Origin: Chitinimonas koreensis
GTDB lineage: Bacteria > Pseudomonadota > Gammaproteobacteria > Burkholderiales > Chitinimonadaceae
Direction: 5' to 3'
Assembly (NCBI RefSeq): GCF_014353015.1
Contig: NZ_CP060704.1
Location: forward strand, 2,691,001-2,755,000
DNA: 64,000 nt
Shown here piece by piece: positions 20,334 to 29,362 of this stretch (its first letter is position 1; each line of letters begins with the position of its first letter). The notes beneath the pieces were generated by a model. It did not search any database. It was not told where the DNA came from and saw nothing but the letters and a program-made list of their open reading frames with translations. The translations under genes and the position numbers were made by a program.

Positions 20334-23300
20334 ATGCAAACCTTCCACGCCAGCCTCGTCGCCGACATCCAGCGCCAAGCCGATGCGCGCGAGGCCGGAC
20401 CGGTCAGGCTGCCCGAGCTGATCGACGCCTACTACGCCGATACCGACGCTCACGACCTGGCCACCCGCGATGCCCAGGACTGGTACGGCGCCGTGCTCGC
20501 CCACCTCAAGCTGGCCGCGACCCGCAAGCCGGGCGAAGCGCTGGTGCGGGTCTACAACCCGAGCTTCGACGACCACCGCTGGCAATCGAGCCATACCGTC
20601 ATCGAGCTGTGCAACGACGACAAGCCCTTCCTGGTCGACACCGTCAGCCTCGCGCTTAACCGGCTGGGCTACGCGATCCACCTGATCGTGCACCCGGTGC
20701 TCGAAGTGACCCGCACGGCGGCCGGCAAGCTCGGCGGCATCGAGGGCGGCAAGCCCGAATCGTGGATGCACCTGGAGATCGACCGCGTCAGCGACAAGGC
20801 GCGGCTCGACGAGATCAAGGCCGAACTGCTGCGCGTGCTGGGCCAGCTCGGCGACTGCGTCGAGGACTTCGACGCCATGGCCAAGCGGCTCGAGGAAGTG
20901 CGCGCCGAGCTCGCCAAGCGCAAGCCGGTCACCGCCAAGGCCGAGTGGGACGAGAGCCTGGCCTACCTCGACTGGCTGCAGGACGACCACTTCGTGTTCC
21001 TCGGCTTCCGCGACTACGACCTGACCGATGGCAAGGACGGCGTGCAACTGGCCATCGTCAAGGGTTCGGGCCTGGGTCTCCTGCGCGGCGAGGCGCGCGG
21101 CGCCCATTCCGCCAGCTTCGCCGCCCTGCCGGCCGAGATCCGCGCGCTGGCGCGCGACAAGACCCGCTGCTGCTGACCAAGACCAACTCGCGCTCGACCA
21201 TCCACCGCGGCGCCTACCTCGACTGCGTCGGCCTCAAGCGCTACGACGCCAAGGGCAACGTGGTCGGCGAGCGCCGCTTCCTCGGCCTCTACACCGCCAA
21301 GGCCTACAACACCCCGCCGCACCAGATCCCGGTCCTGCGCCGCAAGATCGACGCGGTGATGGAGAGCAGCCGCTACGCCGCCAGCAGCCACAAGGGCAAG
21401 ACGCTGTTCAACGTGCTGGAGACCTACCCGCGCGACGAGCTGATCGAGATCACCGACGGCGCGCTGGCCGAGATCGCGCTCGGCATCGTCCACCTGCAGG
21501 AACGCAGCCGGGTGCGCGCCTTCATCCGCGAGGACCTGTACCGCCGCTACGTCTCGGCGCTGGTGTACATGCCGCGCGACAACTACAACACCGACGTGCG
21601 GCTGAAGATGCAGCAGATCCTGCTGCAGGCCTTCGACGGCACTTCGGCCGAATTCAACGTGATGCTGTCGGATTCGCAGCTGGCGCGCATCCACTTCATG
21701 GTGCGCACCCGCACCGGCTCCACCCTGCCCGACTACGACCCGCGCGAGATCGAGAACCAGATCGCCCAGGCCACCCGCCGCTGGGCCGACGACCTGCAGA
21801 TCCACATGGTCGCGCACGCCGGCGAGGAGCGCGGCATGGCGCTGGTCAGCAAGTACGCCAAGAGCTTCGCCGCGGCCTACTACGCCGACTACGATGCGCG
21901 CACCGCGGTCAGCGACATCGAGCGCATCGAGCAGGCGCTGAGCGAACAGCGGCTGACCATGAAGCTGACCGACGCCACCCTGGCCGATCCGACCCAGCAC
22001 CGCTTCAAGATCTTCCGCCAGGACCCGATCGCGCTCAGCGACAGCCTGCCGGTGCTCGAGAACATGGGCGTGCGCGTGATCGAGGAGCAACCCTACACGC
22101 TGAAGTTCGCCGACGGCGGCCGCGCCTGGGTCACCGACATCGCGCTCAAGCTGCCGCAGGCCGGCCTCTTGGACGAAGACGACAGCCGCGCCGCCTTCCA
22201 GCAGGGCTTCGCCGCGATCTTCGAGGGCCGCGCCGAGAACGACCGCTTCAACGAGCTGATCCTGCTGGCAGGCCTCGGCTGGCGCGAGGTGGTGCTGCTG
22301 CGCGCCTATGCCAAGTACCTCAAGCAGATCGGCCTCAATTACAGCCTCGACCACATCGCCGACCGGCTGGGCCACTTCCGCGACATCGCCGGCGACCTGG
22401 TCGCGCTGTTCGGAGCGCTGCACGATCCGAAGCAGGATCGCGCCGGCGAGGCCGAGGCGCTGGCCGCCCGCATCAAGGAAGCGCTGGCCCAGGTGCCGAG
22501 CCTGGACGACGAGCGCATCCTGTCGGGCTTCTTCCACGCCATCCGCGCCACCCTGCGCACCAACTACTTCCAGCCGGCCGCCGGCGGCGCCGACAAGGAC
22601 TACATCAGTTTCAAGTTCGACAGCCGCAGCATGCCCAACATGCCGCAGCCGGTGCCGATGTTCGAGATCTGGGTCTACTCGCCGCGCGTCGAGGGCATCC
22701 ACCTGCGCTTCGGCAAGGTCGCCCGCGGCGGCCTGCGCTGGTCCGACCGCAAGGAAGACTTCCGCACCGAAGTGCTCGGCCTGGTCAAGGCGCAGCAGGT
22801 CAAGAACACCGTGATCGTGCCGGTCGGCTCCAAGGGCGGCTTCGTGGTGAAGAACCCGCCCGAGGGCCGCGAGGCCTACCAGGCTGAAGGCGTCGAGTGC
22901 TACAAGACCTTCATCCGCGGCCTCCTGGACCTCACCGACAACCTGGTCGAGGGCAAGGTGGTGCCGCCGAAGTCGGTGCATCGCCGCGACGTCGACGATC
23001 CCTACCTGGTGGTGGCGGCCGACAAGGGCACCGCGACCTTCTCCGACATCGCCAACGGCGTGTCGCAGGAATACGGCTTCTGGCTCGACGACGCGTTCGC
23101 CTCGGGCGGCTCGGTCGGCTATGACCACAAGAAGATGGGCATCACCGCCAAGGGCGCCTGGGAATCGGTCAAGCGCCACTTCCGCGAGATGGGCCACGAC
23201 ACCCAGACCCAGCCCTTCACCGTGGTCGGCATCGGCGACCTGATGGGCGACGTGTTCGGCAACGGCATGCTGCTGTCCGACCAGATCAAGCTGGTGGCCG

Positions 23301-25096
23301 CCTTCAACCACCTGCACATCTTCCTCGACCCGAACCCGGACACGGCCAAGACCTTCGCCGAACGCCAGCGCATGTTCGCGCTGCCGCGCTCGAGCTGGGA
23401 CGACTACGACCGCAAGCTCATCTCCAAGGGCGGCGGCATCTACCCGCGCAGCGCCAAGTCGATCCCGCTGTCGCCCGAGGTGCGCAAGCTGCTCGACGTG
23501 ACCGACGAGGCGCTGGCGCCGAACGACCTGATCCGCGCCATCCTCAAGGCGCCGGTCGACCTGCTCTACAACGGCGGCATCGGCACCTACTTCAAGGCCA
23601 GCAGCCAGAGCCACGCCGAGGCCAGCGACCGCAGCAACGACGCGCTGCGCATCGACGGCCGCGAGATCCGCGCCCGCGTCATCGGCGAGGGCGGCAACCT
23701 CGGCTTCACCCAGCTCGGGCGGGTCGAGTACGCCATGCACGGCGGCCATATCTGCACCGACGCGATCGACAACTCGGCCGGGGTGGACTGCTCCGACCAC
23801 GAGGTCAACATCAAGATCCTGCTGGGCCGGCTGATGCAGGGCGGCGACATGACGCTCAAGCAGCGCAACGCGCTCTTGGCCGAGATGACCGACAACGTCG
23901 GCGAGCTGGTGCTGCGCGACAACTACCTGCAGACCGCGGCGATCAGTCTCGAGCTCAAGCAGGCCAAGTCGCTCTTGAGCGTGCATGGCCGCTTCATGCA
24001 GGCGCTGGAGAAGGCCGGCCGCCTGAGCCGCCGCATCGAGTACCTCCCCAATGACGTGCAACTGCAGGAACGCCAGGCCGCCGGCAGCGGCCTGACCAGC
24101 CCGGAACTGGCGGTGCTGCTGGCCTACGCCAAGCTCGGCCTGTACGACCAGCTGCTCGACTCGCCGCTGCCGGCGATGGCCGAGTGGGACGCGCTGCTGG
24201 CCAGCTACTTCCCGGTGAAGATGGCCGAGAAGTTCAAGAAGCAGTTGCCGAGCCATCCGCTGCGCAGCGAGATCGTCGCCACCGTGCTGACCAACGAGTG
24301 CGTCAACCGCATGGGCATCAGCTTCGTGTTCCGCGTCGCCGAGGAGACCAACGCCAGCCCGGCCGAGATCGTGCACGCCTGGAGCGTGGCGAGCCGGCTG
24401 ATGCAGGCCGACCGGCTGTGGGTCGCGCTCGAGGCGCTGGACAACAAGGTGCCGACCGACACCCAGTACGAGCTGATGCTGGAAGTGCGCAAGCAGCTCG
24501 AGCGCGTCGCCCGCTGGGTGCTGCGCGTGCAGCTGACCGAGGCCGACGCCGCCCAGCGGCTGGCCCAGCTGACCGACGAGATCCCGGCGCTGCTGCCGCA
24601 GCTCGACCAGTGGCTGGCCGACAAGCCGGCCTTCGCCGGCGAGCGGGCGCGGCTGGTCGCGGCCGGCGTGCAGCCGGACCTGGCCGCCCGCGTGGTGCAC
24701 CTCGACGCCGTGCTGGCGCTGCTGGACATCGCCCGCCTGGCGCGCGAGAGCAAGACCGCGGTGGAAGACGTCGCCGAGGTCTACTTCAAGCTCGAGAGCG
24801 CGCTGCAGATCGACTGGCTGCGTGACGTGGTCGACGGCCTGCCGCGCGACAACCGCTGGCAGACGCTGGCCCGCATGGCGCTGCGCGACGAGCTGTACCG
24901 CGAGCACGCCGGCCTGACCGCACGCGTGCTGGCCGCCAGCGGCACGGTGAAGAAGCGCGTCGAGGGCTGGCTCGAGGCGCGCGGCGCGGCGCTGGAGCAC
25001 GTCGGCCGCATGTTCGAGGAACTGCGTGCCGCCACGCCCGACCTCGCCATGCTGTCGGCCGCCATGCGCGAGATCCGCAACCGCCTGGCCGCCTGA
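20334..25096 (+). CDS. gdhB: NAD-specific glutamate dehydrogenase, large (GDH-180 type), with a 1-base frameshift
   Basis: Oxidises L-glutamate to 2-oxoglutarate and ammonia with NAD; a soluble cytoplasmic enzyme of glutamate catabolism. Repaired length is about 1587 residues, as expected for this class. The N-terminal third holds ACT-like regulatory domains (DDKPFLVDTVSLALNRLGY, DHFVFLGFRDYDL). The catalytic core has GGLRWSDRKEDFRTEVLGL near residue 797, the substrate-binding lysine stretch VGSKGGFVVKNP, and a Rossmann region with GIGDLMGDVFGNGML near residue 966. The first frame ends at 21176 in DKTRCC, while the next frame carries LLLTKTNSRSTIHRG; one C is missing near 21166 (cgc-ctg-ctg-ctg expected). 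The rest of the protein is intact, so a sequencing indel is likely. Start: ATG 20334 with AGGAG ten bases upstream; the gene ends in a strong terminator. Confidence 0.92.
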
Positions 25097-25147
25097 CCGC
25101 CCGCGATCCCGGGCTGCGTCGCGGCCCGGCCGCAGCCGTGAACGAAG

Positions 25148-25175
25148 AGAGCGCACCGCGAGGTGCGCTCTTTTT
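25148..25175 (+). terminator. Rho-independent terminator of the glutamate dehydrogenase gene
   Basis: Perfect 10-bp stem AGAGCGCACC / GGTGCGCTCT with a GCGA tetraloop, followed directly by TTTTG, 51 bp after the stop codon. Confidence 0.92.
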
Positions 25176-25204
25176 GTCTTTGCGTGACACAAACCGGTGC
25201 AAGC

Positions 25205-25249
25205 GCGGTTTTGCCCGGCCGACGACGCCGGACGGGCTGGCAAAACCGC
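25205..25249. repeat. 11-bp perfect inverted repeat with nested inner stem
   Basis: GCGGTTTTGCC at 25205-25215 pairs with GGCAAAACCGC at 25239-25249; inside it CCGGC (25215-25219) can pair with GCCGG (25227-25231). There is no U tract, so this could be a cruciform, a protein-binding site or part of a leader rather than a classical terminator. Confidence 0.6.
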
Positions 25250-25280
25250 CGGAAAACCCCTAAAAGAGAGCGACCCGGCC

Positions 25281-25368
25281 GGCCTGTCGCCGCAGAGCCT
25301 GGCTGGTCGGATACTTGCCTGGCCTGTCGCAAGCCCCTTGGCGAAGCCGCTTACTGCCCAATATATTC
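25281..25368 (+). repeat. Intergenic element copy 1 (GGCCYGTCG x2, 40-bp spacing, then CAATATATTC)
   Basis: GGCCTGTCG occurs at 25281 and again at 25321; between them lies CTGGYTGGTCGGAT-like sequence; then TTGGCGA and CAATATATTC (25359-25368). The same order with nearly the same spacing occurs at 34186-34272. The AT-rich end could act as a -10 region with TTGGCG as -35. Confidence 0.65.
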
Positions 25369-25522
25369 AACCCGCAAAAAACCAATAAGACAGCGACGAT
25401 TCGCCGGGATCGGACCATGGAGAGGCTGTGCACCAGCGGACGGAGTTCCCTTCCGCGTGGTGAAAGTGGTTTTGCGGGGTATCGACAGGCTCGAACACCA
25501 GAAGACACTTTCAGAAACCGCC

Positions 25523-26266
25523 ATGCCCACCGCAATCCTCGTCGAAGACCAGCAGCTGATCCGATACACGTTGAAAAACAGTCTCAAGCTGCTCTGGCCC
25601 GAGCTGGAGATCGTCGCCGAGAGCGACGACGGCATCGAGGCGCTGGGGCGCATCCAGGCCCTGCGGCCGGACTACGTGTTCCTTGACATCAACCTGCCCG
25701 GCCTGACCGGCATGGAAGTGGCGAAATTGGTTTCCGGTACAGTCAACATCATCTTCCTGACGGCGCTCGACCACTACGCGATCAAGGCCTTCGAGCTCGG
25801 CGCGACCGACTACATCGTCAAGCCGCTCACGCTCGAGCGGCTCAAGACCGCGGTGGACCGCATCCGCAGCCGCGCCGCGCAGGCGACCGCCGCGATGCCG
25901 GAGGCAGTGCTCGAGAAGATCGCCCAGCTCGGCCGCCAGACCAGCTACCTGCGCTGGATCCAGGCCTCGGCCGGCAGCCAGATCCAGCTGATCCCGGTCG
26001 AGGAGGTCTGCTACTTCCAGGCCGAAGCCAAGTACACCAAGGTCGCCAGCGTCGGCGCCGAGAGCCTGATCCGCAAGACGATCAAGGAACTGTCGCTCGA
26101 GCTCGATCCGAACGATTTCATGCAGATCCACCGCAGCACCATCGTCAACCTGCGCCATATCGATGCCGTTGTACGCAAGGACAGCCACGTCAACGTGCGC
26201 CTGCGCAACCGCAACGAGGTGCTGAGCGTCAGCCAGACCTTCCAGCACCTGTTCAAGCACATGTAA
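25523..26266 (+). CDS. LytTR-family response regulator (REC + LytTR DNA-binding)
   Basis: Cytoplasmic two-component regulator of 247 residues. The receiver domain (1-120) has the acidic pair ED near residue 8, phosphoacceptor D55 (VFLDINLPG), conserved T (FLTALDHY) and K (IVKPLTLE). After a short linker comes a LytTR DNA-binding domain (about 145-247) with YFQAEAKYTKV and IHRSTIVNLRHIDAV, typical of AlgR/LytR/BtsR-type regulators. The start at 25523 is chosen because the receiver begins immediately (MPTAILVEDQQLIRY); longer in-frame extensions to 25163 cross the terminator and have no domain. It is the only DNA-binding output protein in the signalling cluster, so it may be the transcriptional arm of the kinases downstream, though no cognate kinase is proved. 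Confidence 0.9.
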   Translation: MPTAILVEDQQLIRYTLKNSLKLLWPELEIVAESDDGIEALGRIQALRPDYVFLDINLPGLTGMEVAKLVSGTVNIIFLTALDHYAIKAFELGATDYIVKPLTLERLKTAVDRIRSRAAQATAAMPEAVLEKIAQLGRQTSYLRWIQASAGSQIQLIPVEEVCYFQAEAKYTKVASVGAESLIRKTIKELSLELDPNDFMQIHRSTIVNLRHIDAVVRKDSHVNVRLRNRNEVLSVSQTFQHLFKHM

Positions 26267-26329
26267 GCCCGCCCGGCCCTGCCCGCTCGGCAGGCACCGA
26301 AACGCCGCACCCAGCCCCGCCCGCCTACG

Positions 26330-27511
26330 ATGACCGACACCATGACGTTCGAACGATTTTCTTCCAAACCGCTTGGGATCGGCATGGGGCCGATCTTTCC
26401 GGCACCGGCGGCCGGCGGCGCCGACGCCCCGTTCGAGCACGAGATCGAGCAGGCCTGGGGTCGCCTGGCGATCGCGGCCGCGCTGCTGCTGCTCGATTGC
26501 GCGCTGCTGCCCGACGACGGCTGGCGCACGGTGGCCGGGCCGATGACCGCGCTGGCCTGCGGCTTCTTCGTCTATGCGCTGCTGCTGTTGCAGCTGGTGC
26601 GCCACGGCGGCAGGCCCGGCAGCCGGCTGGCCCGCGCCCGGATGGTCGGCGCCACGGTGCTGGACCAGCTCGCCGCCGGCCTCGCCGTGCACTACGCCCA
26701 GGACTACGGCGTGATGCTGATCGGCCTGCACTTCTGGGCCCTGGTCGGCACCGGGCTGCGCCACCCGGTCGCCTATGCCTGCCTGTCGGGCCTGGTGGCG
26801 ACCGTGGCGCTGTGGTTCAACCTGGCCCATCCGGTCCAGCCGCTCGACGCCGGGCTCCTGGTGGCCGGGCTGATCGTGGCGCTGGCCACCACCGCGCTCT
26901 ACCTCGACCGCGTGGCGCGGCGGCTGCGCCTGGTCAACCAGCGCTACCGCCAGCTCGCCACCCACGACGCGCTGACCGGCCTGGCCAACCGCCTGCTGCT
27001 GCAGGAGCGGCTCGACGCCGCGCTGGCGCGCGCGCGGAGCGGCCAGTCGTCGGCCTCGCTGCTGCTGATCGACCTCAACGGCTTCAAGCAGGTGAACGAC
27101 CAGTTCGGCCACCTGATCGGCGACCGCCTCCTGCAATGCTTCGCTCGCACGCTGGAAACCCAGCTCGAGGCCGGCGACGTGGCTGCCCGGCTCGGCGGCG
27201 ACGAATTCGCCGTGCTGATCGAGCGTGCGCCGGCCGAGGACGATACCGCCGCGGCCCAACTGGCCGAACGCATCTCGGCCGCGCTGGCCGGGCTGGAACA
27301 GGTCGACGGCTGCCCGATCGCGGTCAGCGCCGCGATCGGCACGGTGAACTGCGTATCGGCCGAATTCGAGACGACGATCTTCTCGCCCGACGAGATGATC
27401 GACCTGGCCGACAAGGCGATGTACCGGATGAAGATCGAGCACTACCTCGGCCTGGCGGGCGATGCCGCGGCCGAGCCGCGCATCACGCTGCCGCTGCTGC
27501 GCGTGCGCTGA
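26330..27511 (+). CDS. Membrane-bound GGDEF diguanylate cyclase
   Basis: Makes cyclic di-GMP from two GTP at the inner membrane. 393 residues: a soluble N-terminal stretch, about six hydrophobic helices between residues 50 and 210 (for example LAIAAALLLLDCALL, AGLIVALATTALYL), then a GGDEF domain opening with THDALTGLANRLLLQERL and the intact active-site loop GGDEF at 289-293. The usual inhibitory I-site RxxD five residues upstream is replaced by EAGD, so product inhibition at this site is probably lost. It lies 63 bp after the LytTR gene and upstream of the kinase cluster; it is the only cyclase in the window, whereas two HD-GYP phosphodiesterases lie downstream. Confidence 0.9.
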   Translation: MTDTMTFERFSSKPLGIGMGPIFPAPAAGGADAPFEHEIEQAWGRLAIAAALLLLDCALLPDDGWRTVAGPMTALACGFFVYALLLLQLVRHGGRPGSRLARARMVGATVLDQLAAGLAVHYAQDYGVMLIGLHFWALVGTGLRHPVAYACLSGLVATVALWFNLAHPVQPLDAGLLVAGLIVALATTALYLDRVARRLRLVNQRYRQLATHDALTGLANRLLLQERLDAALARARSGQSSASLLLIDLNGFKQVNDQFGHLIGDRLLQCFARTLETQLEAGDVAARLGGDEFAVLIERAPAEDDTAAAQLAERISAALAGLEQVDGCPIAVSAAIGTVNCVSAEFETTIFSPDEMIDLADKAMYRMKIEHYLGLAGDAAAEPRITLPLLRVR

Positions 27512-27587
27512 GCGGAGCGCTGTCACACCGGCGCGACAGCGGCCAGCCCGGATGGATCGGCTGGAGGCGGGCATACGGCACGGGGTC

Positions 27588-27600
27588 TATATATTTTATA
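27588..27600 (+). promoter_or_regulatory. AT-only tract, candidate promoter of the first dual-REC/kinase operon
   Basis: A 13-bp run of only A and T (tatatattttata) in a very GC-rich region, about 110 bp before the ATG at 27710, containing TATATT. CGGCACGG just upstream and CCGTGCCG about 50 bp downstream form an 8-bp inverted repeat flanking it. No good -35 is seen. Confidence 0.4.
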
Positions 27601-27668
27601 GGTGCCGCAGGCCGCACGGCCTTGGCGCCGTGCCGATACGCCCGCGCGGGCGGACAGATGGATTCAGC

Positions 27669-27695
27669 GGACGGGGCGCCTCGCGGCGCCCGTCC
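27669..27695 (+). promoter_or_regulatory. GC-rich hairpin just before the ribosome binding site of the dual-REC gene
   Basis: GGACGGGGCGCC (27669-27680), loop TCGC, GGCGCCCGTCC (27685-27695): an 11-bp stem with one bulged G, immediately followed by the GGAG Shine-Dalgarno at 27697. It could modulate translation or be the end of the previous transcript; there is no U tract. Confidence 0.5.
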
Positions 27696-27709
27696 TGGAG
27701 TGTTCAAGC

Positions 27710-29337
27710 ATGGGTTTCGATACCTCGAATCAGATCCTGGTGGTGGACGATTACCGGCAGATGCGGCTGACCGTGGTGGGCATCCTGCACGACATGGGCT
27801 TTCCCAACGTGGTGCAGGCCAACAGCGGCGGCGACGCCCAGCGCGTGATGCAGGGCAACCACGCGATCGCGGCGGTGGTGTCGGACTGGAACATGCCCGG
27901 CATGACCGGCCTCAAGCTGCTCGAATGGATGCGCGCCGACCCGCACTACCGCAACGTCCCCTTCATGCTGGTCACCGCCGAGACCAACCGCGAGAACATC
28001 CGCTCGGCGCTGGCGGCCGGCGCCAGCGAATACCTGTGCAAGCCGTTCACCATCAACACCTTCTCGAGCAAGTTCTGGGGCATGGTGAACCGGCGCATCC
28101 CGGCCCCCGCGCCGGCCGCCGGCGAAACCGCCGCCCCGGCGCGGCCGCAGTCCCCGCCCCGCCGGCCGCCCCGCCGCTGGTGGCGCCGCCCGGCAGCAAG
28201 CAGCCGCTGGCGCTGACCGGCAACCAGGTGGTCGGCCTCGACGCGCCGCTGGACGAGGACTTGCGCCAGTCGAGCGTGCTGATCGTCGACGATTCGCCCA
28301 ACAGCATCGAGGTGATCGCCGAGACGCTCAAGCACGACTACGTGATCAAGGTCGCGATCAAGGGCCAGAAGGCGCTCGACATCGCCTTCGCCACGCCGCC
28401 CGACATCGTGCTGCTCGACATCATGATGCCGGACATGGACGGCTTCGAAGTCTGCCGCCAGCTCAAGGCCAACCCGCGCACCGCCGACGTGCCGGTGCTG
28501 TTCCTGTCCTCGCGCGACCAGTCGGACGACGTGGTGCGCGGCATGGACTTCGGCGCGGTCGACTACGTGATCAAGCCGGCCGAGCCGGCCATCCTCAAGG
28601 CCCGGCTGCGCACCCATCTGCGGCTCGCCCGCATGATGCGCGGGCTGCGCCAGCAGAACGAACTGCTGAGCGAGGCGGCGCGGCTGCGCGAGGACGTCGA
28701 GCGGATCACCCGGCACGACCTCAAGAGCCCGCTCGGCACCATCCTGCAGGCCAGCGAACGGATGCGCACCGACCCGGCCCAGCCCGACGACCAGCGCGAG
28801 CTGGCGCAACTGGTGCAGGGCGCGGTGAAGGAAGCGCTCGGCATGGTCAACCTGTCGATGGACCTCTACCGCATGGAGGTCGGCACCTATCGGCCGCAGC
28901 TGGAGACCGTCGCGCTCGACCAGCTGCTGATGCAGGTGGCGCGCGAGCAGATGGATCGCCATGCCGCCCGCCGCGTCACCATCGGCCTGCCCGAGCTGGC
29001 GCTCGATGCCCGGGTCGAGCGCCAGCTGTGCCACACCCTGTTCAGCAACCTGGTCGCCAACGCGGTGGAGGCCTCGCCGACCGGCGGCAAGGTCGCCATC
29101 AGCCTGCGCAGCGCCGCGCAGAACTGCGTCGTCGCCATCGAGAACCGCGGCGTGATCCCGGCCGCGATCCGGCCCCGCTTCCTCGGCAAGTACGTCAGCC
29201 ACGGCAAGCCCGACGGCAGCGGACTCGGCGCCTATTCTTCCAAATTGATGGCCGAGGCCATGGGCGGCCGCATCGGCTTCGACTGCGACGACGCGGCCGA
29301 CCTGACCCGGCTGACCGTCACCCTGCCCGCCGCCTGA
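27710..29337 (+). CDS. REC-REC-HisKA-HATPase signalling protein, copy 1 (1-base frameshift)
   Basis: Dual receiver fused to a kinase-like core, about 542 residues once repaired. REC1 (residues 1-130) has VVDDY, phosphoacceptor D59 (VSDWNMPGM) and KPF. REC2 has LIVDDSPN, LLDIMMPDMDG and VIKPAEP. A HisKA-like helix follows with RITRHDLKSPLG, then an ATPase domain with NLVANAVEA and GSGLGAYSSK. The G1 box, normally DxGxG, reads ENRGVIP, as degenerate as in its two paralogues. The first frame ends in a Pro/Arg-rich tail at 28216; one base is missing near 28141 in the Pro/Ala linker. The paralogue at 51791 is uninterrupted and has the same order, so the break is probably an indel. A large hybrid kinase starts 25 bp downstream, likely co-transcribed. 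Confidence 0.85.
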
Positions 29338-29362
29338 ACCCCGATCCACCGATCCGCCGAAC

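Larger units (their letters stand above)
25176..25522. other. 347-bp leader region before the LytTR regulator
   Basis: No gene supported: the open frame that runs through it lacks any conserved character. It carries a nested inverted repeat (25205-25249) and a roughly 88-bp element shared with the leader at 34.2 kb (25281-25368). Confidence 0.6.

Noticed and set aside
21014..25243. Minus-strand open frame of 1409 codons opposite glutamate dehydrogenase
   Set aside because: It crosses the terminator and overlaps the conserved GDH frame; low-complexity His/Gln/Val/Asp-rich shadow.
25163..25522. N-terminal extension of the LytTR regulator to an upstream start
   Set aside because: The extension overlaps the terminator hairpin and two intergenic repeats and has no domain character; the receiver starts right at MPTAILVED (25523).
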